A stretch of DNA of 64,000 nucleotides from the NCBI RefSeq assembly GCF_002930105.1, contig NZ_PJRN01000012.1, positions 62,001 through 126,000 on the forward strand. The letters run 5' to 3'. Below, piece by piece: positions 48,394 through 57,676 of the stretch (within the stretch, counting starts at the first letter, position 1; each line of letters begins with the position of its first letter). The notes beneath the pieces were generated by a model. It made no database searches, was not told where the DNA came from, and worked only from the letters and a program-made list of their open reading frames with translations. Both the position numbers and the translations under genes were made by a program. The stretch is from Billgrantia saliphila. GTDB taxonomy: Bacteria; Pseudomonadota; Gammaproteobacteria; Pseudomonadales; Halomonadaceae.

Positions 48394-49416
48394 TCAGGCG
48401 GGACAATCGTTCTGCAGGGCCATCGCGGACTCGTAGATCTCGCCCGCCTGGCTGCCGGTTTCTTCCAGGTAGCGGTCGATGGTCTCCTGCAGTACGGGCG
48501 CCCAGTCGGGATGGTCGAGGGCGTTCTCGATGACCAGAAACTCGTGGCCGGCCGCTTCGGCGTCCTGGCGGCCCTGGCGGATCAGTTCGTCGTAGACGGC
48601 GGCGGCGCGCAGCGACCATTCCATACCGCTATGGTCGTCGATCACCTGCTGCAGGTCCTCGGGCAAGCCGTCATAGGTGCGCTGGCTCATGGTGGCGAAC
48701 AGCGACAGGTCGTAGAGCGGCACCTCGGTGTGATAGCTGGCCAGTTCGTTGAGGCGGAAGGTCTTCATGCCTTCCCAGTTGAAGCTCAGGCCGTCGACTA
48801 CGCCGCGCTGCATGGCGGTGAAGACCTCGGGGGCGGGCATGCCCACGGCCTGAGCGCCTAGCCGGGTGAACATGTCGCCCACCACCGGCGTGGGGCGGCG
48901 CAGGCGCAGGCCCTCCAGGTCCTGGGGGGTCTCGATCAGGCGCTCCCGGGTGTGCAGGTAGCCGGGTCCGGTGGTGAACATGAACAGCGGGCGGCTATCG
49001 GAATACTCCGTCTCGAAGTGGCCTTCCTCGTAGAGCGACTGCAGGATGCAGGACCCTTGGCGGCTGCTGGCCGAGACGCCCGGCAGTTCGACCACCTGGG
49101 TCAGCGGGAAGCGTCCCGCGTTGTAGCCCTGGGCCGAGGCGCCGATATCGGCGACACCGTTGACGGCGCTTTCGTAGGTCTTGTCGGACTTGGCCAGGGT
49201 CTGGCTGGGGTAGACCTCCACCTCGAGGCGGCCATCCGAGGCCGCTTCGACGCTCTCCGCCCAGGCCTGGAACAGCTCGCGGTCGATCAGCGAGCCGCCG
49301 GGCCAGACGTGGGCGATGCGCAGGGTGGTCGCCTCGGCCAGGGTCGGCGTGGCCAGGAGAGCGGCGGCCAGAGCGCTGGACAGGGCGATACGGTTCACGA
49401 TCTTGCTGGGTGTCAT
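48394..49416 (-). CDS. dctP: TRAP transporter binding protein next to vanBA, no membrane subunits
   Basis: The product has 340 residues from ATG 49416 (AGAGGA site); the signal peptide ends near TLAEA. TTLRIAHVWPGGSLIDRELFQAWAESVE, VYPSQTLAKSDKTYESAVNGVADI and EGLRLRRPTPVVGDMF show it is a close paralogue of the binding proteins at 37212 and 52481. It lies 45 bases after vanB on the same strand, so it is probably part of the van operon and binds vanillate or a similar acid. No dctQM accompanies it. Confidence 0.92.
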   Translation of the reverse strand: MTPSKIVNRIALSSALAAALLATPTLAEATTLRIAHVWPGGSLIDRELFQAWAESVEAASDGRLEVEVYPSQTLAKSDKTYESAVNGVADIGASAQGYNAGRFPLTQVVELPGVSASSRQGSCILQSLYEEGHFETEYSDSRPLFMFTTGPGYLHTRERLIETPQDLEGLRLRRPTPVVGDMFTRLGAQAVGMPAPEVFTAMQRGVVDGLSFNWEGMKTFRLNELASYHTEVPLYDLSLFATMSQRTYDGLPEDLQQVIDDHSGMEWSLRAAAVYDELIRQGRQDAEAAGHEFLVIENALDHPDWAPVLQETIDRYLEETGSQAGEIYESAMALQNDCPA

Positions 49417-49461
49417 GGGGATTCCTCTTGTCGTTATGTTGTCGTTTTGTTGTTGGATCAC

Positions 49462-50430
49462 TTACAGGTCCAGCACCAGGACCTTGCTCTTCGAGCGTGA
49501 ACAGCAGGGGGTGAACTGGTCGTTGGCGGCATGCTCGCCGTCGTCCAGGTAGAGATCCCGATGATCGGGCTCGCCCTCCAGCACCCGGGTCAGGCAGGTG
49601 CCGCACACCCCCTGCTCGCAGGAGACCATGATCTCGATGCCGTTCTCGGCCAGTACCTGGTACACCGTCTTGTCGGGGGGCACGGAGAAGCTGGCGCCGC
49701 TGCTGGCGATCCTGACCTCGAAGCTGTCGTCGTCCGCGGTGTCGGTCACGGCGCCCGTGAAGTACTCGGTATGCAGCCGCTCGCCGGGCCAGCCCTTCGC
49801 CTTGGCAGTCGAGAGCACCGCGTCGATGAAGCCGGCGGGGCCGCATACGTAGACGCGGGCCTCGGGGTCTGGCGTTCCCAGCAGAGTCTCGAGATCCAGC
49901 TTCTGCTCCGGCGCGCCGTCGTCGAAATGGAAGTGCACCCGCTCGGCGAAGCCGGAGTTGGCGATGCGCTTGCGAAAGGCGGTGCGCTCGACGCTGCGCG
50001 TGCAGTAGTGCATCTCGAAGTCGCCCTCGGTGTGGGCCAGTCGCTCGGCCATGCACAGCAGTGGAGTAATGCCGATGCCTCCGGCCAGCAGCAGGGTGCG
50101 GCCGGCGGGCTTGAGCGGAAAGTGGTTCTTCGGCGCGCTGATCTGCAGCAGATCGCCCACCTGGATCTCCTCATGCATGGCCACTGAGCCGCCGCGGGAG
50201 GCGGGTTCGTTGAGCACGCCGATCAGGTAGCGGTCGCGCTCCTCGGGGTGGTTGCACAGCGAATACTGGCGAATGAATCCGTCCTTCACCCGCACGTCGA
50301 TATGCGCGCCGGCGCTGAACGCGGGCAGCGGCCTACCATGCGGATCGGCCAGCTCGAAGGTGACGATATCCTGGGCTTCCGGGTGGCGCGCCTTGACCTC
50401 GACGATCAGCGAGAGAGGAACGCCGCTCAT
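49462..50430 (-). CDS. vanB: Vanillate O-demethylase reductase component
   Basis: The product has 322 residues in the phthalate dioxygenase reductase layout. The FMN-binding region is RQYSLCNHPEE; the NAD-binding region holds GGIGITPLLCMAE and YVCGPAGFIDAV. The C-terminal plant-type [2Fe-2S] ferredoxin has cysteines in VSCEQGVCGTC plus a last Cys in FTPCCSRS. It passes electrons from NADH to VanA. Its start overlaps the vanA stop (ATGA). Confidence 0.94.
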   Translation of the reverse strand: MSGVPLSLIVEVKARHPEAQDIVTFELADPHGRPLPAFSAGAHIDVRVKDGFIRQYSLCNHPEERDRYLIGVLNEPASRGGSVAMHEEIQVGDLLQISAPKNHFPLKPAGRTLLLAGGIGITPLLCMAERLAHTEGDFEMHYCTRSVERTAFRKRIANSGFAERVHFHFDDGAPEQKLDLETLLGTPDPEARVYVCGPAGFIDAVLSTAKAKGWPGERLHTEYFTGAVTDTADDDSFEVRIASSGASFSVPPDKTVYQVLAENGIEIMVSCEQGVCGTCLTRVLEGEPDHRDLYLDDGEHAANDQFTPCCSRSKSKVLVLDL

Positions 50431-51494
50431 GCCGTGGCCTCCTCTTTGTCGGCTTCCTGCTCCTCGGCGAGGATGCGGTCGATGATGCGCCGCGCCTGAA
50501 CGCCGCCGCCGTCGATGTTGAGCTTGAGCAACTGGCGATCCGGATAGCGCAGCAGATTGCGCTGCTGGGCCTCGAGCATCTCCAGGTCCTCGGCGAAGAT
50601 CTTGCCCTGGCCCTCGCGGATTCGCTCGGTGAGCGCGTCGTCCTCGGGCTTGAAGTTGCGCGCCATGCCCCAGAAGTACCAGATCGAGGTGTCGGTCTCG
50701 GGGGTGATGAAGTCCACCACGATGCTCGACGCCTTGACCTCCGCCGGGGCTTCGTAGCCGCCGTGGCCGGCGTGGGCCACGCCGACCTCGATATGGACAT
50801 GGCTCGGCGGGGTGAAACGGCAGATCTGCCAGCGGTCCACCGGCACGTCGTCGGCCAGGCCGTTGCCCCGCAGCGCCGCCTGCCAGAAGGGCGGCGCCGG
50901 AATGCTCGCCATGTGCCGGCTGGTGATGACCGCGGTGCCATCGACGCGGGTCTCGGGGGCGGCTTCCTCGATCTCCGGCTGGCCGATGCTCGAGGCATGC
51001 ACATAGGTCTCATGGGTAAGGTCCATGAGGTTGTCGATCATCAGGCGGTACTCGCAACGGACGTGATAGAGCCCGCCGCCGTAGGCCCAGTCCGGGTGGT
51101 CGGCCCAGTGCAGTGCCGGAATCAGGTCGGGGTCGGCCTTGTCCGGGTCGCCCGGCCAGATCCACACGAAGCCATGGCGCTCTTCCACCGGGTAGGCGCG
51201 AACGTTGGGGAAGCCGCGCACTCGCTGGCCCGGCATGCCGGCGCACTTGCCGTCGCAGCCCATCTCCAGGCCGTGGTAGCCACACACCAGCTTGCCGTCG
51301 CGTACGAAGCCGAGCGACAGCGGGGCGCCGCGGTGGGGGCAGAAGTCTTCCACGGCAGCGACACGCCCCTCGTCGCCGCGAAAAAATACGATAGGCTCGT
51401 TGCAGATGGTGCGTCCCAGCGGCTTGTCCGCGAGTTCGTCCGGGGTGCCGGCGACGTACCAGGTGTTCTTGGGGAAGGGGGCCTGTGCGGTCAT
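50427..51494 (-). CDS. vanA: Vanillate O-demethylase oxygenase component (Rieske)
   Basis: The product has 355 residues. Rieske [2Fe-2S] ligands are Cys52-His54 (FCPHRGAPLS) and Cys71-His74 (CGYHGLEM). The mononuclear iron site lies in the region around NLMDLTHETYVHASS, with the two His ligands. It removes the methyl group of vanillate as formaldehyde, giving protocatechuate for PcaHG. Its promoter region, shared with the divergent vanR, carries two perfect TTGGATCCAA operators. Confidence 0.95.
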   Translation of the reverse strand: MTAQAPFPKNTWYVAGTPDELADKPLGRTICNEPIVFFRGDEGRVAAVEDFCPHRGAPLSLGFVRDGKLVCGYHGLEMGCDGKCAGMPGQRVRGFPNVRAYPVEERHGFVWIWPGDPDKADPDLIPALHWADHPDWAYGGGLYHVRCEYRLMIDNLMDLTHETYVHASSIGQPEIEEAAPETRVDGTAVITSRHMASIPAPPFWQAALRGNGLADDVPVDRWQICRFTPPSHVHIEVGVAHAGHGGYEAPAEVKASSIVVDFITPETDTSIWYFWGMARNFKPEDDALTERIREGQGKIFAEDLEMLEAQQRNLLRYPDRQLLKLNIDGGGVQARRIIDRILAEEQEADKEEATA

Positions 51495-51530
51495 GGTTCT
51501 CTCCTCGGCGGGTCACGGTGCGATGTTGTA

Positions 51531-51542
51531 TTTGGATCCAAA
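51531..51542. promoter_or_regulatory. VanR operator 1 (vanA side)
   Basis: TTTGGATCCAAA is a perfect 12-bp palindrome matching the ATTGGATCCAAT-type VanR operator. A candidate vanA promoter lies just beyond it on the minus strand: TTGACC (51566-51571) and TTTACT (51542-51547) 18 bases apart, so bound VanR would cover the transcription start. Confidence 0.87.
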
Positions 51543-51583
51543 GTAAAGGTCCTATGGTAAAAACAGGTCAACTTATGCTTTAG

Positions 51584-51593
51584 TTGGATCCAA
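51584..51593. promoter_or_regulatory. VanR operator 2 (vanR side)
   Basis: TTGGATCCAA is a perfect palindrome. Its centre is exactly 52 bp from that of operator 1, about five helical turns, so both sites face the same side of the DNA. It lies 34 bases before the vanR GTG start and probably mediates autoregulation. Confidence 0.87.
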
Positions 51594-51626
51594 TTGGCGA
51601 GTTCGGAACAACGATAGGAAAATCAG

Positions 51627-52325
51627 GTGGGTAACAGCGACAAGAGCGTGGTGAGCCGATTGCGCAAGCTGATCGGCGAGGGGCACTATCCCTCGGGCGA
51701 GCGTCTTGGCGAGGTGGCGGTGGCGGAGCAGCTGGGCGTCTCACGGACCCCGGTGCGCCTGGCCTTCCGCACCCTGGAGCAGGAGGGGCTGCTGCAGCGG
51801 GCCGGCAAGCGCGGCTTCATGGTGCGCGAGTTCACCGAGGCCGACGTGCATTGCGCCGTGGAGGTGCGCGGCGTGCTGGAGGGGCTGGCGGCGCGCCGCC
51901 TGGCCGAGCACGGTTTATCCGGGGCGCTGGAGGCCGAGCTGCAGGTTTGGATCCAAAGGGGGCGGGATCTGTTGGCTAAAGGCTATTTGGAGGAGCGCGA
52001 TGTCGACGTCTGGAGTGAGCTCAACCGTCATTTCCACGAAGCCATCGTCGGTTCGGCCGGTAGCCCGGTAATCGGTGATGCCATCGCCCGCAACAACCAC
52101 CTGCCCTTCGCCGCCGCCGACTCCATCATCATCGACAGCGAAGCTTTGGATCGGGAGTATCGCAAGCTGCAACTGGCCCAGGTGCAGCACGAACTGGTGG
52201 TTCAGGCGCTGCGCCACGGCGAGGGGGCGAGAGCCGAGATGCTGATGCGCGAGCACGCCTTCATCGGCCTGCGCTACGGGGAGCTGTTGGGCCTGGGCTC
52301 GGGACGCGGGCAAGCGGAAGACTGA
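51627..52325 (+). CDS. vanR: GntR-family (FCD) repressor of vanillate genes
   Basis: The product has 232 residues, starting at GTG 51627 with an AGGA site. Winged helix: VSRLRKLIGEGHYPSGERLGEVAVAEQLGVSRTPVRLAFRTLEQEGLL. The FCD domain has RHFHEAIVGSAGSP-like and QVQHELVVQALRHGEG helices, with metal-type His residues. VanR proteins repress vanAB until vanillate binds. Two TTGGATCCAA operators lie upstream and a third lies inside this gene (51946-51957), encoded by Val-Trp-Ile-Gln-Arg. Confidence 0.9.
   Translation: MGNSDKSVVSRLRKLIGEGHYPSGERLGEVAVAEQLGVSRTPVRLAFRTLEQEGLLQRAGKRGFMVREFTEADVHCAVEVRGVLEGLAARRLAEHGLSGALEAELQVWIQRGRDLLAKGYLEERDVDVWSELNRHFHEAIVGSAGSPVIGDAIARNNHLPFAAADSIIIDSEALDREYRKLQLAQVQHELVVQALRHGEGARAEMLMREHAFIGLRYGELLGLGSGRGQAED
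51946..51957. promoter_or_regulatory. Intragenic third VanR operator
   Basis: TTTGGATCCAAA, identical to operator 1, lies inside vanR about 363 bp from operator 2. The codons (GTT TGG ATC CAA AGG) use CAA and AGG, which are uncommon in the neighbouring GC-rich genes, suggesting selection on the DNA sequence itself. Confidence 0.7.
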
Positions 52326-52420
52326 CGTCGTCGAGTACGCTACCAAGGGGCCGTTCCGCCGGCGGGGGCCGACTCATAGACCAAGGTCGATTACGAAGTC
52401 GCTTGGCGGTAGTTTATTCT

Positions 52421-52454
52421 TTCACGCATGCGAACTCATGTTCGTTTTGCGAAC
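52421..52454. promoter_or_regulatory. Tandem IclR-type operator upstream of the TRAP dctPQM operon
   Basis: GTTCGTTTTGCGAAC (52440-52454) is a perfect box. 19 bases upstream, 52421-52435 reads TTCACGCATGCGAAC, with a perfect right arm. The arrangement is the same as at the pca promoters 30 kb away. It ends 26 bases before the dctP start. Confidence 0.75.
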
Positions 52455-52480
52455 ATTCCTACAATAAACGAGGAATCATC

Positions 52481-53512
52481 ATGAAGCCTACTTTTGCACG
52501 GTGCCTGCTGGCAGCTTCCATTGCCGGACTGACGATAGCTTCCGCCGCCCAGGCTTCCACTACCCTGCGCATGGCCCACTTCTGGCCGGGCGCCTCGGGG
52601 ATCAACCAGGACATCTTCGAGGCCTGGGCCGACACCATCGAGGAGGAGTCCGGCGGCGAGCTGCGCGTCGAGATGTTCCCCTCCGGCACCCTGGCCAAGC
52701 CCGACGCCATCTACGAGGCGGTAGGCAACGGCATCGCCGATATCGGCGCCACGGCGCAGGGCTACACCGCAGGCCGCTTCCCTCTGTCGCAGATCGTCGA
52801 GCTGCCCGGCGTGGCGGGCACCGCCACCCAGGGTGCCTGCGTGCTCCAGACCCTCTACGACGAGGGCCATCTCGACGAGGAGTATGCCGATACGCGGCCG
52901 CTGTTCATGTTCACCACCGGGCCGGGCGGGATTCACACCATCGACACCGACGTCCAGGTGCCGTCCGACCTCGAGGGCCTGCGCATTCGTCGCCCCACCG
53001 CCGTGGCCGGCGAGATGCTCGAGAACATGGGCGCCAACCCCGTGGGCATGCCGGCGCCGGAGATCTACACCGCCATGCAGCGTGGCGTCGTCGACGGCCT
53101 GAGCTTCCCGTGGGAGGGCCTCAAGGGCTTCCGCATCAACGAGCTGGTCAACTATCACACCGAGGTGCCGTTCTACACGCTGATCTTCGTGGCCACCATG
53201 AGCCAGCGCACCTACGACGGCCTGAGCCCCGAGCAGCAGGCCGTGATCGACGCCAACTCCGGCATGAAGTGGGCCGAAAACGCCGGCGCCGTCTTCGATC
53301 GGCTCGACGTGGAGGGTAAGCAGGAGGCCAGAGACGCCGGCCACACCATCCGCGAGATCGAGAATCCGCTGGAGGATCCGGACTGGCAGGCGCCGCTCCA
53401 GGATGGCATCGAGAGCTATCTTGCCCAGGTCGAGGAGCGTGGCCTTCCGGCCCGCGAGGTCTACGAGGCGGCCCTCGCCGCCAGCGAGTCCTGCGCGGCC
53501 GATCAGGGGTAA
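52481..53512 (+). CDS. dctP: TRAP transporter binding protein with dctQM
   Basis: The product has 343 residues from ATG 52481 (ACGAGGA site); the signal peptide ends near SAAQAS. TTLRMAHFWPGASGINQDIFEAWADTIEEESGGEL and LEGLRIRRPTAVAGEMLENMGANPVGMPAPEIYTAMQRGVVDGLSF are shared with the binding proteins at 37212 and 48394. It heads a complete dctPQM operon between vanR and pobA, behind an IclR-type operator. The substrate is therefore probably an aromatic acid of the protocatechuate pathway, such as 4-hydroxybenzoate. Confidence 0.93.
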   Translation: MKPTFARCLLAASIAGLTIASAAQASTTLRMAHFWPGASGINQDIFEAWADTIEEESGGELRVEMFPSGTLAKPDAIYEAVGNGIADIGATAQGYTAGRFPLSQIVELPGVAGTATQGACVLQTLYDEGHLDEEYADTRPLFMFTTGPGGIHTIDTDVQVPSDLEGLRIRRPTAVAGEMLENMGANPVGMPAPEIYTAMQRGVVDGLSFPWEGLKGFRINELVNYHTEVPFYTLIFVATMSQRTYDGLSPEQQAVIDANSGMKWAENAGAVFDRLDVEGKQEARDAGHTIREIENPLEDPDWQAPLQDGIESYLAQVEERGLPAREVYEAALAASESCAADQG

Positions 53513-53515
53513 GCC

Positions 53516-54043
53516 ATGCGGGCTTTCCTCGAACGGGCCAGCCACTGGCTGGCCCTCGTCTGTCGCGTCGTCGCCGGCATCGCCCTGCTGGCGCTGCTGA
53601 CGGTGACCATCGCCGACGTCGGCACCCGCTACCTCTATCGTCTCACCGAGGGGGCCATCGCCCTGCGCGTCTCCGGCAGCGTGGAGCTGGTGAGCTACCT
53701 GATGCTCTGCGCGCTACTGGCCGCCATGGCGGCCAACGTGGAGCGCAGCCAGGTGGTGGTGGAGGCCTTCTCCCATGGCCTCGCGCCGGCCATCAAGCAC
53801 CGGCTGCACGGTGTCTATCTGCTGGGCTTCGCCGCGCTGGGCCTGGCGCTCTTCCTCGGCCTGCTCGAGTCGGCCACGGCGGCGTCCCGTCACGGCGAGG
53901 TCACTCAGGACCTGCGCCTGCCCTTGGGCCCTATCTACCAGGTGGCCGCGGCGCTCAGTCTGTTGCTCGGCGTGCGTAGCCTGATCCACGCGCTGCTCGG
54001 TGCGGTCTTCGGCGCCGAACAGGAGGTTTCCCATGGGGAGTGA
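53516..54043 (+). CDS. dctQ: TRAP transporter small membrane subunit
   Basis: The product has 175 residues with four hydrophobic helices. VSGSVELVSYLMLCALLAAMAANVERSQVVVEAF is the DctQ core with the conserved Glu. It starts three bases after the dctP stop and overlaps dctM by 11 bases. It may serve three binding proteins (see findings). Confidence 0.9.
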   Translation: MRAFLERASHWLALVCRVVAGIALLALLTVTIADVGTRYLYRLTEGAIALRVSGSVELVSYLMLCALLAAMAANVERSQVVVEAFSHGLAPAIKHRLHGVYLLGFAALGLALFLGLLESATAASRHGEVTQDLRLPLGPIYQVAAALSLLLGVRSLIHALLGAVFGAEQEVSHGE

Positions 54044-55322
54044 AGCGATCGGCGCCATCGGCCTCGGCATGCTGCTGGTGCTGATGGTGCTGCGCGTGCC
54101 GGTGGCGCTGACCATGCTGGCGGTCGGGGTGGTGGGCTTCGCCCAGGTCATCAGCTGGGACGCGGCCATCGCCCAGGTGAAGACGGTGCCGGTGGAAGTG
54201 CTCTCCAACTATAGCTTCAGCGCCGTGCCCATGTTCATCCTGATGGGCGTGCTGGCGGCGCACTCCGGCATGGCCGGCAAGCTGTTCCACTCCACTCGGG
54301 TGATCTGCGGCGGCTGGAAGGGCGGTCTGGCGATCGCCGCGGTGGGCTCTTGCGGCATCTTCTCGGCGATTTCCGGCTCGTCGCTGGCCACCGCCAGTAC
54401 CATGACCCGGGTCGCGCTGCCGGAGATGGAGCGCTACGGCTACAACCGGGGACTCGCCACCGGCGCCCTGGCCGCCGGCGGCACGCTCGGCATCATGATC
54501 CCGCCCTCCATTGCACTGCTGATCTACGCCATCCTCACCGAGCAGTCGGTGGGCGACATGTTCATGGCCGGCCTGGTGCCGGGGCTGATGGGGCTGGTGA
54601 TGTACGCGCTCACGGTCAGCGTGGTGATGCGGATCAAACCCTCGCTGGCGGTGGCCGGCGAGCCCACGCCGTGGAAGGAGAAGCTGCTGTCGATGACCGG
54701 CCTGGTGCCCTTCTTCGCCGTGTTCCTGGTGATGATCCTGGGCATCTACTTCGGCGCCTTCACGCCTACCGAGGGGGCCAGCGTCGGCGCCTTCGCCACG
54801 CTGCTCTATGCTCTGTTCAAAGGCATGCGCTGGAGCGGGCTGTGGCACAGCGTGCAGGAGACCCTGGCGCTCTCCGCGGTGGTGTTCTTCATGCTGGTGG
54901 GCGCCGAGACGCTGGGTTATTTCATCTCGGTGTCGCGCATCTCGTTCTCGATCAGCGATTTCCTCTACGGCGCGGACCTGACCCCGATGCTGGTGGTGCT
55001 GTGCATCCTGCTGCTCTACTTCGTGCTGGGCATGTTCATGGACTCCATCGCCATGCTGGTGATCACCGTGCCGGTGGTGTATCCCATCATCCAGTCGCTG
55101 GGCATCGACCCGGTGTGGTTCGGCATCATCACGGTGCTGACCGTGGAGCTCGGGCTGATCACCCCGCCGGTGGGCATGAACGTGTTCGTGATCAAGGCCA
55201 TGGCGCCCCACGTGGGGCTCGGTGAGATATTCCGTGGCGTGGCGCCGTTCATCGTCTCGGACTTCATTCGCCTGGCGCTGCTGGTGGCGTTCCCCGTGCT
55301 GACGACTCTGTTTTTGATCTAG
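54033..55322 (+). CDS. dctM: TRAP transporter large membrane subunit
   Basis: The product has 429 residues. SFSAVPMFILMGVLAAHSGMAGKLF, FSAISGSSLATASTM and GGTLGIMIPPSIALLIYAILTE are DctM signatures; the C-terminal LGLITPPVGMNVFVIKA repeats the motif. A perfect AGGAGG site precedes the ATG at 54033, inside the end of dctQ. It provides the ion-coupled channel of the aromatic-acid TRAP system. Confidence 0.95.
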   Translation: MGSEAIGAIGLGMLLVLMVLRVPVALTMLAVGVVGFAQVISWDAAIAQVKTVPVEVLSNYSFSAVPMFILMGVLAAHSGMAGKLFHSTRVICGGWKGGLAIAAVGSCGIFSAISGSSLATASTMTRVALPEMERYGYNRGLATGALAAGGTLGIMIPPSIALLIYAILTEQSVGDMFMAGLVPGLMGLVMYALTVSVVMRIKPSLAVAGEPTPWKEKLLSMTGLVPFFAVFLVMILGIYFGAFTPTEGASVGAFATLLYALFKGMRWSGLWHSVQETLALSAVVFFMLVGAETLGYFISVSRISFSISDFLYGADLTPMLVVLCILLLYFVLGMFMDSIAMLVITVPVVYPIIQSLGIDPVWFGIITVLTVELGLITPPVGMNVFVIKAMAPHVGLGEIFRGVAPFIVSDFIRLALLVAFPVLTTLFLI

Positions 55323-55338
55323 CGCGTCGACGCTCACC

Positions 55339-55372
55339 ACGCCCCCGGCTCAGTTCGCCTGACCGGGGGCGT
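55339..55372. terminator. Bidirectional terminator between dctM and the AraC gene
   Basis: ACGCCCCCGG (55339-55348) and CCGGGGGCGT (55363-55372) form a perfect 10-bp stem with a 14-base loop between the convergent dctM and AraC-type genes. TGTTT follows on the plus strand. Confidence 0.75.
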
Positions 55373-55377
55373 CGTGT

Positions 55378-56283
55378 TTACGGGGTTCCGCCCGCGTGCT
55401 GCCGCACCCTGAAGTCCCGCGGCGAGAGGCCGGTATTGCGCTTGAAGAAACGGGTGAAGTAGGCCGGTTCGGAAAAACCGAGGCTGTCGGCGATCTGGCT
55501 GATGGTCATGTTGGTGTAGGTGAGCTGGCGCTTGGCCTCGAGCAGCAGACGCTCGTGAAGTAGCTGGAGCGCGCTGCGGTCGGCCAGGCGGCGGCACAGG
55601 GCGTTGAGGTGCGCGCTGCTCATGCCGAGCTGCTCGGCGAAGCGCTCGACGCCGGGCTGCTGGCGGTACTGCGCCTCGATCAGCGCCTGGAAACTCGCCA
55701 GGTGCTCGTATCCGCGCTGGCGCACCCCCGGGGCGGAGCCGGGCAGGGCGTGCGGCTCGGCCAACCGCGCCAACGCCACCGCCAAGGCCTCGACCAGCGC
55801 ATCCAGCATGCGGTCGCGTCCCGGCGCGGGCTGGCGGTACTCGGCGTCGATCTCGGCTATCAAGATGGCCAGGCGCCGGGCCTGGGGTGCTTGCACGAGC
55901 CGATGGTAGTCGGCGTGCCGGAGTACCTTGGCCTGCTCCCCGAGTCGCTGCTCCAGCCGCTCGGCTAGCGGCCGTGCCAGGGTGATGACATGGCCTTCGA
56001 CATCCTGTGAGAAGTGAAAGCCATGGATGGTCATCGCCGGCACCACGATCGCGAGCGGCCCTTGCAGGCTGTGCTGCGTGCCCTCTAGCTCCAGCTCGAC
56101 CTGGCCGGCAGCGACGTGCAGCACATGCACCAGGTCGGCATGACGGTGGGGGCGGATGTGCCAGTCGTGCAACCGGCTGCGCTCGGGTATCGACTCGCAG
56201 TGCAGCAGGTCCGGCGTCGGCCAGTGGCGGGTCTCGCCATAGAGCTTGAAGACGGGAACCGGTGCCTGCGTTGGGCGGGTCAT
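55378..56283 (-). CDS. AraC-family regulator divergent from pobA
   Basis: The product has 301 residues. The N-terminal cupin-like sensor (about 1-150) includes LHDWHIRPHRHADLVHVLHVAAGQVELELEG. The C-terminal double helix-turn-helix ends MTISQIADSLGFSEPAYFTRFFKRNTGLSPRDFR. It is divergent from pobA, as in pseudomonads where an AraC-type PobR/PobC activates pobA in response to 4-hydroxybenzoate. The ribosome site is AGGAGG. No operator could be identified in the 148-base gap. Confidence 0.9.
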   Translation of the reverse strand: MTRPTQAPVPVFKLYGETRHWPTPDLLHCESIPERSRLHDWHIRPHRHADLVHVLHVAAGQVELELEGTQHSLQGPLAIVVPAMTIHGFHFSQDVEGHVITLARPLAERLEQRLGEQAKVLRHADYHRLVQAPQARRLAILIAEIDAEYRQPAPGRDRMLDALVEALAVALARLAEPHALPGSAPGVRQRGYEHLASFQALIEAQYRQQPGVERFAEQLGMSSAHLNALCRRLADRSALQLLHERLLLEAKRQLTYTNMTISQIADSLGFSEPAYFTRFFKRNTGLSPRDFRVRQHAGGTP

Positions 56284-56365
56284 GGCGCCTCCTGTAGCCC
56301 CGCTACGACCAAAGTCGAGCTGCGAGTTGCCAAAAGTCCAAGTGACGATACGAATCTTGCCTTAA

Positions 56366-57616
<1,251 letters not shown>

Positions 57617-57637
57617 CGACGCCACCGTCGTAGCTTT

Positions 57638-57669
57638 GCCCGGGCATCGGTATTGCCCGGGCTTTTTTT
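57638..57669 (+). terminator. Rho-independent terminator after pobA
   Basis: GCCCGGGCA (57638-57646) pairs with TGCCCGGGC (57654-57662) around a 7-base loop, followed by seven T residues. It lies 21 bases after the pobA stop and ends before the convergent nitroreductase gene. Confidence 0.92.
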
Positions 57670-57676
57670 GCGGCGC

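Noticed and set aside
52146-52155. TTTGGATCGG late in vanR as a fourth VanR operator
   Set aside because: Only one half of the palindrome is present.
53955-55340. A 461-codon open frame antisense to dctM
   Set aside because: It is rich in His, Gln and Arg, has no family features or ribosome site, and mirrors a clear DctM gene; long antisense frames are expected in GC-rich DNA.
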